From an uncultured Clostridium sp. (GTDB lineage: Bacteria; Bacillota; Clostridia; Lachnospirales; Lachnospiraceae): DNA of 64,000 nucleotides. Below the pieces are notes generated by a model. It saw only the letters and a program-made list of their open reading frames with translations, was not told the DNA's origin and did no database searches. The first letter of the stretch is position 1. Every line of letters starts with the position of its first letter. The DNA lies in NCBI GenBank assembly GCA_946553025.1, contig CAMNRM010000001.1:112992-176991 (forward strand). Reading direction: 5' to 3'. Below, piece by piece: positions 16,354 to 25,637 of this stretch. Made by a program: the position numbers and the translations under genes.

Positions 16354-17262
16354 ATGAAGCAGACCTTCCTCTCCCTCTCCCCCAAAAAACGCGCCTTCTT
16401 AACCGGAACCCTTCTGCTCACCGGTACAGGCTTTCTCTGCCGGATTCTCGGCTTCTTCTACCGTATCTTTATGTCCAGAACCATCGGTGCAGAGGGGCTT
16501 GGCATTTATAACATGGTACATCCGGTGTTCGGCATCTGCTTTGCCCTCTGCGCCGGTTCCATCCAGACCGCCCTGTCCCAATACGTTGCCTCCAATCAAA
16601 AAAAGGGCCGTGCTGTCTTTCGCACCGGCCTGTTTATTTCTTTAACCCTGTCCCTGCTGCTGGCTCTTCTGATTTGCAATACCTCATCCTTTATCGCCCA
16701 ATATCTTCTCTTAGAACCACGCTGCGAACCCTATCTTCTGATTATGGCCCTCTCCGTTCCCTTTGCCGCCCTGCACGCCTGCATTAACGGCTATTACTAC
16801 GGAATGCAGAAATCCCACGTCCCCGCCTTCTCTCAGGTCGCCGAACAGGTGATCCGCATGGGGGCAGTGTTTGGCATCGTACAGATATTGCAGCAAAACG
16901 GAAGGGAAATCACGGTTTCTCTGGCAGTCTATGGACATTTAATCGGAGAAATGGCTTCGGCAGCCTTTACCTTTATCTGCCTCATCCTCTTTCCCCCAGC
17001 CAGAAAAAAGGCCGCTCCGCCGGAAAGCCTCCATGCAATGCAGCCAGAAACCATTCATACCGTACACCCCCCCCACTACGCCCTTCCCCTTCTCGCCCTT
17101 GCCCTGCCTCTGATGGGAAACCGCCTGGTCTTAAATCTCTTAGCCAGCGCCGAAGCTATCTGGATTCCCAACCGGCTCACAGCCTACGGCTTAAGCAGCA
17201 GCGACGCCTTTTCTATCTATGGCGTTCTGACGGGAATGGCACTGCCCGCCGGTGTCAAGTAG
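16354..17262 (+). pseudogene. spoVB: Stage V sporulation protein B, N-terminal part (interrupted)
   Basis: A MATE/MurJ-like polysaccharide or lipid flippase of the SpoVB family, needed in other spore formers for spore cortex synthesis. The first 298 residues carry the usual start (GTGFLCRILGFFYRIFMSRTIGAEGLGIYN) and about eight membrane segments. After Met-Ala-Leu-Pro the frame runs into the inserted element, adds AGVK and stops. The missing remainder (FIMFPSAITNS onward) resumes at 24890. The two halves join in frame at a shared TGCCC, giving 526 residues, the normal SpoVB length. It is therefore listed as a disrupted gene that could be repaired by excision. Confidence 0.9.
17243..17247 (+). 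other. Left attachment core (TGCCC)
   Basis: TGCCC at the left spoVB/element boundary, in the context GGCACTGCCC. The same five bases recur at 24885-24889, in phase with the spoVB codons. The short core matches large serine recombinase behaviour. Confidence 0.8.
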
Positions 17263-17272
17263 GAGAATAAAG

Positions 17273-17312
17273 TTTTTTATTTTCAGCCATGTAACTATTT
17301 TTTACTTTCAGC
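17273..17312 (+). repeat. Direct repeat near the left end of the element
   Basis: TTTTTTATTTTCAGC (17273-17287) and TTTTTTACTTTCAGC (17298-17312) differ by one base. They lie 26 bases inside the left crossover, where recombinase or accessory-factor binding would be expected. Confidence 0.55.
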
Positions 17313-17328
17313 TAAGCATTCCCATGCT

Positions 17329-19038
17329 TTACGCAAACACTATCTTACAGCTTTTTACATGACAGGCAATGCCGCATCTTATGACCGTACTCATTCCATC
17401 CAGATATAATTGGCTTTCATACCCATCTTCTTTAATCTGCGCTATTGCTTCTTTGCAGCCTGCATCCAGGTTACCGTCTTCGGCATACTTCATTTCAATC
17501 ACAATCCCTGTCTTTTCTGCAAATATTTCCACAACAATATCCGCATAGCCCTTACCGCTCTCCCTGTTAGAAATTACCTTCCAGTCTTCTTTAAAGCGCA
17601 ATAAGCCAAGTAAAAAGCCATGGTAAAAGTTTTCCTTTAATTCCTTTCTGACCGCCGTGTCCCTGACACTAATAGTTTCATTCAGATATTCAGTAAAAAT
17701 TTTCTCTGCTAACTTTTGATCTGCATCTTTAAACGACTTACAGAAAGCATCTAAACGACTTTTATCTTCTCTGGCCTTATCCTGCATCCAGGTTCTTATC
17801 TGCGTCATAAAAATACCATGAATTTCCCGATTAGGTATGACTAGCTGAACCCGTTCTCCTTCTGCTTCCCCCCGCTGTGTCAGATAACCAGTAGTAAAGA
17901 GAATACTCCAAAGATTCTCGACATTATCATACAATTCTTTATACGTTAATTCCTCACTTACCGCTTTCCCTATAGATTCACCTGCAATCAAACATTCAAT
18001 CTCATTTCTGGTACTGGATGATGCCCGCTCAAGAAGCTTTCTAATGATTTCATTGCTGCTGGTATTTGTCCAAAAATCCTGCGGCGGAAGGGTTCTTTTT
18101 GCCAGAAGCTTGCTGACATAATTAATCACATCCCAGGGGCAATACACATCGGCATCCCCAAAATGATAACCGTCATACCATGCTTTAATGACGTCATATT
18201 TATCTTCAAGCCCATACACATCCAGCATTTTTCTCACTTCATCATCGGTAAAGCCAAACCAGGAATCACATTCCGCATCGGTAATCGAAAAAACTTTAAG
18301 ATTATTTAGTCCGGTAAAAATACTCTCCTTCGATACCCGAAGGCATCCCGTCAGCACGGCAAAATATAAGCTGTCATTAGTTTTCAATGCCTGCTCAAAC
18401 ACTCCCCGGATTAAAAGCACCATCAAATCATAATAGCCCTGCTCATTTGCTTTTGCTAAAGGAACATCGTACTCATCAATCAAGATAATTACTTTCTTTC
18501 CATAGTGCTTTTCCAACAGTACAGACAAAGTCTTCAAACTGCCTATTAACACTGCATCTGACATGGAAAAAACTCCCTTTCCTGTTTTATCCACCGTAAT
18601 CAGCTGTCTGTACATCTCCTTTTCTTCGCTGGTAAGCTTATCACTTGAAAGCAGTTCATAAAACCGCATAGCTTCATTGCCAATAACCGACCCCATCAGC
18701 AATCGAGCCGTTTGATAATCTGCCCCATTTACACTTTTCAGGCTGATATTCACAACCGGAAATTTGCCCATATATCGTTCGCATAATTCTGTTTCCTCTG
18801 CAATAGCCAACCCGTCAAAGATGGCCTTATCCACGTCAATTTGAAAAAAACATTTAAGCATCCCCATCGTAAGCGATTTTCCAAAACGACGGGGGCGGGT
18901 AAACAGATTTACTTTTCCCCGACGATAAAGCAGTTCTTTGATCATTCCTGTTTTATCTACATAATAAAATTCTTCCGTGCGAATCTCCTCAAAATTTTCA
19001 ATTCCAATCGGGAGCATTTTCCGTTCTACAGTATTCAT
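17329..19038 (-). CDS. AAA-ATPase-like protein with C-terminal PD-(D/E)XK nuclease domain
   Basis: 569 residues of the family often labelled AAA-ATPase-like/DUF1703. The N-terminal ATPase-like part has LPIGIENFEEIR, FYYVDKTGMI and the Walker A-like TRPRRFGKSLTMGML. A Walker B-like VIILIDEYDVPLA is near residue 190. The C-terminal nuclease-like domain shows GYADIVVEI...GIVIEMKYAED (D and ExK). The biological role of this abundant family is unresolved. It is element cargo and transcribed like the recombinases, and a relative lies at 36495. Confidence 0.88.
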   Translation of the reverse strand: MNTVERKMLPIGIENFEEIRTEEFYYVDKTGMIKELLYRRGKVNLFTRPRRFGKSLTMGMLKCFFQIDVDKAIFDGLAIAEETELCERYMGKFPVVNISLKSVNGADYQTARLLMGSVIGNEAMRFYELLSSDKLTSEEKEMYRQLITVDKTGKGVFSMSDAVLIGSLKTLSVLLEKHYGKKVIILIDEYDVPLAKANEQGYYDLMVLLIRGVFEQALKTNDSLYFAVLTGCLRVSKESIFTGLNNLKVFSITDAECDSWFGFTDDEVRKMLDVYGLEDKYDVIKAWYDGYHFGDADVYCPWDVINYVSKLLAKRTLPPQDFWTNTSSNEIIRKLLERASSSTRNEIECLIAGESIGKAVSEELTYKELYDNVENLWSILFTTGYLTQRGEAEGERVQLVIPNREIHGIFMTQIRTWMQDKAREDKSRLDAFCKSFKDADQKLAEKIFTEYLNETISVRDTAVRKELKENFYHGFLLGLLRFKEDWKVISNRESGKGYADIVVEIFAEKTGIVIEMKYAEDGNLDAGCKEAIAQIKEDGYESQLYLDGMSTVIRCGIACHVKSCKIVFA

Positions 19039-19194
19039 TTAATCTGGCACTCCTCTCTCCCATATTCTGTAAAACATAAATCCCTTAAATTAGCCGACAA
19101 AGCAGAGAACTCCCCTGCTCACAGACACCCTGTCCTCTTAATTTACACGCATAAACCTATCTCCATTATATCGTATCCGAAAGATAATTCAACC

Positions 19195-20604
19195 TTAATT
19201 CAACTCAATTTTCACCCTGTCCACATCATACACCCAAATCACCTTCACCCATTTCTCAATCATCGCTCTGTCTGGTTCCTGAATTTCCGGCTTTTTCGAT
19301 CTTTCCAGACAAATACCTCCCTCATCTTTCGGTCTTTCCTCTCTTTCCCCTTTCTGCTTTACATCTTTTTTATCGTCTGTTGTACTCTCCTTCCTGCTGT
19401 CCCTTTTTACCCTTTCTTTTTTCTTCTCTGACCAACCCATCTGAAGGTTAATTAACCTTAAAAGCAAACACAGCACTTCTTTTTCCTTCACATATCCACG
19501 AAAACACTTACTTTCTGGTTGAAGATGCGGCTGCTTGCAGAAAAAGGAATTTCCGCTTTCCCCTTCGGAAAACTTAACATATAAAAAGCGCCCGCAGCAT
19601 CCGCATCGAATCTTCCGGTAAAGCAGATGATGTTCTTTTCTATACTTTCCCCGTTTTCGTATCGGCCTTGTCTGCTGTACCTGTTCAAAATCCTCTCTGG
19701 AAATAATCGCCGGTATACGGTTTTCTCTGCGAACCCATAAATGCTCTGCTTTTTCCGCCACCTTTCCGCTTCCCAGCCCCAGCCCCTGATACCTTCCGAC
19801 AATCAATGTTCCGGTATAGCGCTCATCCCTGAGAATTTTAAGCACCTTCGAGGAATCCCAAACCGATACCTCCCCATCCTGCAGACCATAGCCAAAATCT
19901 CCATTTTTCCTTTTCGTCATTGCAGGGGCAAGGCATCCTTTTTCATTTAACGCCCGTGCAATTTCAATATTTTTCTTTCCCTCCAAAGCCATTCTAAAAA
20001 TAATTTTCACAACTTCTGCCGCCTCTTCATCCACAAGATAGGGCGTTTCATCCTGTCGGCTTTTTTCTGCTTCTATCTTCCGATAACCAAAGGGATAAGA
20101 TCCGCTGCACAGCTTCCCTTCTTTCATCATCTGCCCCTTCGCCGCCTTCACTTTCATGGAAATATCCCGGCTGTACAGTTCGTTTAAAATCCCCTTAAAG
20201 GGAACTTCCAGACTGCTGTCCCCATGGAAAACCGCACTGTCATAGCCGTCATTAATGGAAATAAAACGAACACCCATAAACGGAAAAATCTGCTCCGCAT
20301 AGTCGCCCAGTTCAATATAATCCCTGGTAAACCGCGAAAAATCCTTCACCACCAGGCAGGCAACCTTATCTTCCCTTAACAATGCAAAAAAATGTTTTAT
20401 TCCAGGCCGGTTAAAATTCGTCCCCGTATAACCGTCATCCGCCAGTTCCAGACTGGACATTCCCCATAAATCACTTTTTTCCATCACATAATCTTCAACC
20501 AGCTTCCTTTGATTTGCAATACTGTTGCTCTCCTCGCTTCCCGGATCTTCCAAAGAAAGACGATAGTATTTGACCAGAAGGCGGCTCTCTCTCTTCATCC
20601 CCAT
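19195..20604 (-). CDS. Large serine recombinase A
   Basis: 469 residues. The resolvase domain (residues ~8-150) has the catalytic Ser in LVKYYRLSLED and the downstream VVKDFSRFTRDYIELGDY. A recombinase domain follows (GSYPFGYRKIE..., LNEKGCLAPAM). A zinc-ribbon (RCGCCGRFLYVKF...FFCKQPH) lies near residue 330. A charged, Lys/Glu-rich C terminus replaces the usual coiled coil. The gene overlaps recombinase B by 10 bases, so both are translationally coupled. Enzymes of this type cut and rejoin DNA at att sites. Confidence 0.93.
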   Translation of the reverse strand: MGMKRESRLLVKYYRLSLEDPGSEESNSIANQRKLVEDYVMEKSDLWGMSSLELADDGYTGTNFNRPGIKHFFALLREDKVACLVVKDFSRFTRDYIELGDYAEQIFPFMGVRFISINDGYDSAVFHGDSSLEVPFKGILNELYSRDISMKVKAAKGQMMKEGKLCSGSYPFGYRKIEAEKSRQDETPYLVDEEAAEVVKIIFRMALEGKKNIEIARALNEKGCLAPAMTKRKNGDFGYGLQDGEVSVWDSSKVLKILRDERYTGTLIVGRYQGLGLGSGKVAEKAEHLWVRRENRIPAIISREDFEQVQQTRPIRKRGKYRKEHHLLYRKIRCGCCGRFLYVKFSEGESGNSFFCKQPHLQPESKCFRGYVKEKEVLCLLLRLINLQMGWSEKKKERVKRDSRKESTTDDKKDVKQKGEREERPKDEGGICLERSKKPEIQEPDRAMIEKWVKVIWVYDVDRVKIELN

Positions 20605-22238
20605 TCCCCCATTGCGGCAAAGCTGAAATAAACTTTAATTCTGTTTTTTTCAAACACTTCAATCCGTTCAATTAATGCGTTCATCCATGCTTCCGGCAAA
20701 TCCTCATCCTCGCCCATCTTCCCCCCCGCAGTTTTTCCTCTCACTATCTCCTCACTTTTTTTTTCTTTTTCCCGGCGGGAAATCTCTTGCTCGCAACAGG
20801 CTTTCCGATAAAGATACTCCTCCCGGTCAATCTTTCCTTCTTTCCATTCCTGATAATATAAAGCTTTTTTCCTCACCAGTTCTTTTTGTTTCTCTTCATT
20901 TTCTTTCCGTTTTTGCAGAACTTCTTCTAATCTCTGTTCTAATCCCGGCAGTCGTTCTTCTTTCGGCCTGCTTTTTCCCTCCCATAAAGAAACCTCGCAA
21001 AACACCTTCATCTGCTGCCTGACCAGAATTTCCAACGGTTTATACAATTCCTGCTCCGGTAAGTATTTGCGGATGCAGGTGCCGGTTCTTTCATAAATCT
21101 CGCAGATATACCGCCAGCGATCCTTACAGCCCTTTACCTCCTTTCTGACCATCGCCTTTCCACAGTCGCCGCAATAAATCTTTCCTTTTAACATCCCCTT
21201 ATCCTGTGCTTCATCTGTCTGCACTAAGGTTTTTTTCACCATTTTCTGATATCGTTCACGCCTCTCCTGACGAATCTTCTGCACCCGTTCAAACTGTTCT
21301 TTCGTAATAATGGCTTCATGCGTCTTGCAGACAATATCCCAGTCTTCCCGGGATAACATCTCCTTCTTTCCCCTTATCTGCCTGCTTGCTTGTTTTCCCT
21401 GAACCATATCGCCAATGTAAATTCGGCTGTTTAAAATTCCGGCTACCGTCTGCGGATACCATCGGGAGGAAGCGGCATATTTTTCATGCTTTAAAATTCC
21501 TTTTTCATATTTATATCTGGCCGGACACAGAATCTCCTGCTGGTTCAAATACTTTGCTATCGCAGAATCGCTGTATCCCTGCTCCCCTAAAAGAAAAATC
21601 ATCTTCACATAAACCGCAGCTTCCGGATCAATCTTTATCCTATGCTTATCCTCCGTTTTTTCATAGCCATACATCGCATAAGCCCCGATAAAACATCCCT
21701 TTTTTCTCAATACCTTTTTTGCCGAACGTTCCTTTTTAGAAATATCCACGGCATAATTTTCATTCATCAGATTTTTTAGCGGAATCAAATAGGACAACTG
21801 TGTTGAAGTTGCCGTCAATGTATCAAAGCCATCGGTAACTGCAATAAAACGAACATGGAGAAAAGGAAAAATATATTCGATATAGTGTCCTGCCTCCAGA
21901 TAATTTCTTCCAAAACGCGATAAATCCTTTACTATAATACAATTAATTTCTCCACGTTTTACGGCTTCCATCATCTGTTCAAAACCATTTCTGTGAAAAT
22001 TTGTCCCTGTTTTTCCATCGTCAATAAATACAGAAATCAACTGAAATTCCGGCTTGCCCTGAATAAAATCCATCAGTAAATGCCTCTGGTTTTCAATCGA
22101 ACCGCTAACCTCCTCCTGCCCCCCTGTTCTTCCATCCTTATCCGACAGGCGAAGATAAAACCCTGTCCGATAAGGCAAAACATCGGCTTTTGATTCTTCC
22201 ATCGCCTGATTCCTTTTTTTTCTGCCCGTTCCCGCCAT
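20595..22238 (-). CDS. Large serine recombinase B
   Basis: 547 residues. It has a basic leader, then TGFYLRLSDKDGR with the catalytic Ser near residue 32. VKDLSRFGRNYLEAGHYIEYIFP marks the resolvase core. The zinc ribbon is KIYCGDCGKAMVRK...CEIYERTGTC. A strong Glu/Lys-rich coiled coil (residues ~425-500) resembles the coiled-coil motif that controls synapsis in large serine integrases. It is 37 bases from recombinase C. Multi-recombinase operons of this type usually work together. Confidence 0.93.
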   Translation of the reverse strand: MAGTGRKKRNQAMEESKADVLPYRTGFYLRLSDKDGRTGGQEEVSGSIENQRHLLMDFIQGKPEFQLISVFIDDGKTGTNFHRNGFEQMMEAVKRGEINCIIVKDLSRFGRNYLEAGHYIEYIFPFLHVRFIAVTDGFDTLTATSTQLSYLIPLKNLMNENYAVDISKKERSAKKVLRKKGCFIGAYAMYGYEKTEDKHRIKIDPEAAVYVKMIFLLGEQGYSDSAIAKYLNQQEILCPARYKYEKGILKHEKYAASSRWYPQTVAGILNSRIYIGDMVQGKQASRQIRGKKEMLSREDWDIVCKTHEAIITKEQFERVQKIRQERRERYQKMVKKTLVQTDEAQDKGMLKGKIYCGDCGKAMVRKEVKGCKDRWRYICEIYERTGTCIRKYLPEQELYKPLEILVRQQMKVFCEVSLWEGKSRPKEERLPGLEQRLEEVLQKRKENEEKQKELVRKKALYYQEWKEGKIDREEYLYRKACCEQEISRREKEKKSEEIVRGKTAGGKMGEDEDLPEAWMNALIERIEVFEKNRIKVYFSFAAMGEWG

Positions 22239-22275
22239 TTTTTCTCCTTTTTCTGCCCTTACTCTATGAATGGTT

Positions 22276-23946
22276 TTAAATCCCCTGGTATAATTTTACG
22301 ATATTTAAAGCCATTTCATCGTTGTATTGAAAACGAAAGATAATTTTTATCCTTTTCTTTTCATAGACAATGATTTTTTCCACCAATTTTAATAACAGGT
22401 TTCTGGACAATGAAGAGAAATTTTGATATTGCAGGAAATCATCTATCCATTGATTTTTCCGAATATATTCCCGTCGGCATAACTCCTGTTCTTGTTTTAG
22501 AGAAGCCTTCTTTTTCTCAAGTTCATCCATTTGTTCTTTATAAACTTGTTTTAATTCAAAATATTCTTTCTTATCAATCACTCCTTCTTCCAGATCTTCA
22601 TACAGGCTAAGATTCACATTCTGCAGCCTGACCATCTCTTCATTCACTTTTAATAACTGAATATCTATTTTTTTCGTTTCATCCCGAATAAGCGGCACTC
22701 CCTCTAATGCCGAAATCGCTTCCCTTAATTCTCCCATAGCCAGAATATGACCATTGATTGCCGATAAAACGGCCTTTTCCAGTTCTTTTTCACTGATCAT
22801 ATGGCTGCTGCAGATATTTTTATCGTTCTTATTTGCCGAACATATGTAATAGGGATATTTTCTTGTCTTTCCCTGAGAATTTTTCCCCGCGCTCACCAGC
22901 TTTCGATTCATGCGGCTGTGACAGTCCCCACATTCCATAATACCCGAAAATAAATTTACGCATTCTTCCCCCGGCGATGACCTGGCATCCATTTTAAGAA
23001 GATTCTGCACCATAAAAAAATCATCCTCCGAAATAATCGCATCGTGCATATTTTTAACCGTTATCCATTCCTCCGGCTTTTTTTTAATGATTTTCTTTAC
23101 CTTATAGTTCGGTGTCGTCCTCCTTCCCTGAACAACCCATCCCAAATAGTTTTGATTGGTCAAAATCCGGCCTACGCTAACAGGGCTCCATTTTGAAGGC
23201 TTATCCGTGCCAAATCCGCAATAATACTTCGAACCCTGTGAATGCTTATATTCTGCCGGAGATAAGACTCCCATTTCATTGAGCTTATCTGCAATTTTTT
23301 CATTACTTATCCCGGATATTCTCCACTGAAAAATATCCCGCACAATCAAAGCCGCATATTCGTCAATCACCAGATGATTTTTATCTTCCGGATCTTTTTT
23401 ATAGCCATAAGGCGCAAAAGAACCGATAAATTCTCCTCTTTTCCGCTTAATTTCAAACTGGCTTCTTACCTTAATCGAAAGGTCCCGGCTGTAAGAATCA
23501 TTCACCAAATTTTTAAAAGGCAGCATAATACTGTCTTCCATATCATCCGTATCTATGCTGTCATAATGGTCATTAACCGCAATAAAACGCACACCTAAAC
23601 AGGGGAAGATTTTCTGAACATACTTCCCCACTTCAATATAATTTCTTCCAAAGCGCGATAAATCCTTAACAATAATACAGTTTATCCTTCCTGCTTTAAT
23701 ATCCTCTATCATCGCCTTAAACGCAGGGCGTTCAAAATTTACACCGCTGAATCCGTCATCAATTCTTTCCCCGCAAAGAACGATATCCTGCTTATCTTTT
23801 ACATAATCTTCAATTAAACTTCTCTGATTGCTGATACTGTTGCTTTCTCCTTTTCCCGAAACAGCAAGATCTCCGTCATCCGTTGAAATACGATAATAAG
23901 GGGCAGCATAATAGATCTTTTTTGAATAGTCACGCAAAAAAATCAC
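22276..23946 (-). CDS. Large serine recombinase C
   Basis: 556 residues. The catalytic Ser lies in APYYRISTDDG near residue 18, and VKDLSRFGRNYIEVGKYVQKIFP marks the resolvase core. The recombinase domain follows, then a zinc ribbon (MECGDCHSRMNRKLV...YICSANKNDKNIC) near residue 340. A coiled-coil C terminus is rich in Glu and Lys. It is the first recombinase transcribed, directly downstream of the small 79-residue gene. All catalytic features appear intact. Confidence 0.93.
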   Translation of the reverse strand: MIFLRDYSKKIYYAAPYYRISTDDGDLAVSGKGESNSISNQRSLIEDYVKDKQDIVLCGERIDDGFSGVNFERPAFKAMIEDIKAGRINCIIVKDLSRFGRNYIEVGKYVQKIFPCLGVRFIAVNDHYDSIDTDDMEDSIMLPFKNLVNDSYSRDLSIKVRSQFEIKRKRGEFIGSFAPYGYKKDPEDKNHLVIDEYAALIVRDIFQWRISGISNEKIADKLNEMGVLSPAEYKHSQGSKYYCGFGTDKPSKWSPVSVGRILTNQNYLGWVVQGRRTTPNYKVKKIIKKKPEEWITVKNMHDAIISEDDFFMVQNLLKMDARSSPGEECVNLFSGIMECGDCHSRMNRKLVSAGKNSQGKTRKYPYYICSANKNDKNICSSHMISEKELEKAVLSAINGHILAMGELREAISALEGVPLIRDETKKIDIQLLKVNEEMVRLQNVNLSLYEDLEEGVIDKKEYFELKQVYKEQMDELEKKKASLKQEQELCRREYIRKNQWIDDFLQYQNFSSLSRNLLLKLVEKIIVYEKKRIKIIFRFQYNDEMALNIVKLYQGI

Positions 23947-23957
23947 TCTCCATATAT

Positions 23958-24197
23958 TTACTTTATTTGACTATCAATAAATTCTTTCAGGCAATCATTA
24001 ATACTTTTATCCGTATCACTATATTCAACTTGAACGATGAGTTTCCCGCATCGGAAAAAATATGGATTTTTAATCTGCCGTACAAATTCCTTTATCCGCT
24101 CTTTTACCGGTAAATTTTTATCAATTTCTATCTTTTCGATATCTGCCAGTTCGTCTGGCTGGATCGTTTGAATATTTAGATTTTTTATATTTTCCAT
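23958..24197 (-). CDS. Small acidic recombinase-module protein (candidate accessory factor)
   Basis: 79 residues with a C-terminal segment NPYFFRCGKLIVQVEYSD followed by SINDCLKEFI. I recognise similar short proteins beside multi-serine-recombinase operons in Clostridia, but no established function. It is the first gene of the recombinase transcript, 11 bases before recombinase C. Its size and place suit a recombination directionality factor; that is inference. GGGGGAAGG precedes the ATG. Confidence 0.7.
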   Translation of the reverse strand: MENIKNLNIQTIQPDELADIEKIEIDKNLPVKERIKEFVRQIKNPYFFRCGKLIVQVEYSDTDKSINDCLKEFIDSQIK

Positions 24198-24332
24198 AAC
24201 CTTCCCCCTTTGGACAAATATATGTACTATCTGGATTGTCCTATTCGGAGAAAATTATTTTTACTGCTATTTACAACCTTATAGCCATACCGTTCCGCAG
24301 ACAACTCCTAATCGGATTCTCTGCACTATTTT

Positions 24333-24671
24333 CTATCCCAAATCAAACCAATAATCTGCATTTCCATATTCATTATAGTAACGGTTCAAGAAATCTTTCA
24401 ATTCTTTTATCCTTCTTTGAACATATTCCCTATCTTTTCCGCCATGATGATTAACCCAATCAAAAATAGAATCTAACTCGGTTAATACGCTTGGAACTGC
24501 ATTTATTGAAAACATCCCGCAGCATACAAATATTTTGATTTCACACGCAGAAATAGCCTTTTCCCAGGTTTCATCCCAAATATTTTGAAATGAAACAGGT
24601 ATTTCAGCAATCTCCTGGCTTTTAAAAGGGTCAAACTCCTTACCTTTAAAAACAAGTAGAGAAACTGACAT
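24333..24671 (-). CDS. Hypothetical element-encoded protein
   Basis: 112 residues, not recognised. The ATG at 24671 was chosen because GGAGGTGATACA sits directly before it; the frame extends 24 bases further without a ribosome site. The sequence has a mixed alpha/beta look (MSVSLLVFKGKEFDPF..., WEKAISACEIKIFV, then a helical acidic C terminus DREYVQRRIKELKDFLNRYYNEYGNADYWFDLG). It lies 135 bases upstream of the recombinase operon and could be cargo or an immunity-type protein. Confidence 0.65.
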   Translation of the reverse strand: MSVSLLVFKGKEFDPFKSQEIAEIPVSFQNIWDETWEKAISACEIKIFVCCGMFSINAVPSVLTELDSIFDWVNHHGGKDREYVQRRIKELKDFLNRYYNEYGNADYWFDLG

Positions 24672-24765
24672 TGTATCACCTCCATGCATTCCCATTTCTC
24701 TTTCCGTTCTTATCGATTATAGAAATATACTTTGCTTTCTTTTCCTTTTCACGCTTTATCTTCTT

Positions 24766-24878
24766 ACCGCCTGGTGTTTCCGGTACAAAATTTACATCAA
24801 AAAAAATAGGAATAAAATCAGAAAACCCCGCAATTTTCAGCGTTTTTATCAGCTTTTCTAATTTTATTCTTATTCTAC
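24766..24878. repeat. Dispersed hairpin repeat, copy A (right end of the spoVB element)
   Basis: GAATAAAATCAGAAAA (24810-24825) pairs with TTTTCTAATTTTATTC (24854-24869) with one mismatch. A GGTGTTTCCGGTACAAAA unit precedes it. The whole block, including loop sequence, is repeated at 36309-36440. Copy A runs to within ten bases of the right crossover, so its 3' arm is part of the attachment-site arm. Confidence 0.7.
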
Positions 24879-24884
24879 TGCATT

Positions 24885-24889
24885 TGCCC
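24885..24889 (+). other. Right attachment core (TGCCC)
   Basis: TGCCC at the right element/spoVB boundary, in the context GCATTTGCCCTTT. Joining it to the core at 17243 gives the codons ...GCA CTG CCC TTT ATC ATG. Confidence 0.8.
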
Positions 24890-25576
24890 TTTATCATGTT
24901 CCCTTCCGCCATCACCAACTCCATGGCGGTACTTCTCCTGCCTTCCGTGGCGCAGGCCCAGGCAGAGGGAAAGCAGACGCAAATTTCCACGGCAATCTCC
25001 ATGGCCCTGCGCTACAGCCTGTACATGGGGATTCTCTGCACCGGGCTTTTCTGCCTGTATGGGCTTGACCTGGGAAGCAGCGTCTTCCAAAGCCCGTCCG
25101 CAGGTGCCTACATCCGCATCCTTGGCTGGCTCTGTCCCTTTATGTACCTGGCAACCACGCTGGGCAGCATCTTAAACGGCCTTGGAAAAACCTCTTCCAC
25201 CTTTTTGCAGAACGTCTGCGCCCTCTGCCTGCGCCTGGTTTTTGTCCTCCTTGGCATCCCTGTCCTGGGAATGAAAGCCTACCTGTGGGGAATCCTGGTC
25301 AGCGAAATGTTTCTGGCCTTCTGGCACATGGCAACCCTGCGCCGCCTGACCTCCTTTACCTGGGATGCGGCGGATATGCTGGGAAAACCTGTGATTGTCC
25401 TGTTTTTAGGAATCTGGCTGAACCAAAAACTCTGGCAGCTTTTTATGACCTTCCTTCCCGCCGCCTTAGAGCCCGGTGCCGCCTTCTCCTTTTTTGGCAC
25501 GGCAATGAAAATCCTTACGCTCTGCGGCTTCTACGGAAGCGGACTGCTTGTCTGCCATCTTTTGCGAAGGGAATAG
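24890..25576 (+). pseudogene. spoVB: Stage V sporulation protein B, C-terminal part (interrupted)
   Basis: This 228-residue remainder of SpoVB starts FIMFPSAITNSMAVLLLPSVAQAQAEG, the conserved mid-family segment, and continues through about five membrane helices to a normal stop. It has no own start codon or ribosome site; the open frame extends upstream only into element DNA. Base composition is like the N-terminal half and unlike the AT-richer insert. It becomes translatable only after excision of the element. Confidence 0.9.
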
Positions 25577-25637
25577 GCATTTGCCTGTTCCTTTTACCTG
25601 GTTGCAAACTTTTCTATAAACTTTTTTAGAGAAACTT

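Larger units (their letters stand above)
17243..24884. mobile_element. 7.64-kb serine-recombinase element interrupting spoVB
   Basis: The element is delimited by TGCCC repeats and carries, on the minus strand, an AAA/PD-(D/E)XK protein, three large serine recombinases and two small proteins. Its ends are joined by an imperfect dyad: AGTAGGAGAATAAAG just inside the left end and AGTAGAATAAGAATAAAA (complement) just inside the right end, as in serine-integrase attP sites. No replication or conjugation genes are present. Excision between the cores would leave spoVB intact. The layout recalls skin-like intervening elements, although the family of this element was not identified. Confidence 0.85.

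Noticed and set aside
24671..24889. Functional spoVB fragment starting at the ATG at 24671
   Set aside because: The first 73 codons are element DNA antisense to a small gene and repeat; there is no ribosome site and no similarity to the SpoVB N terminus.
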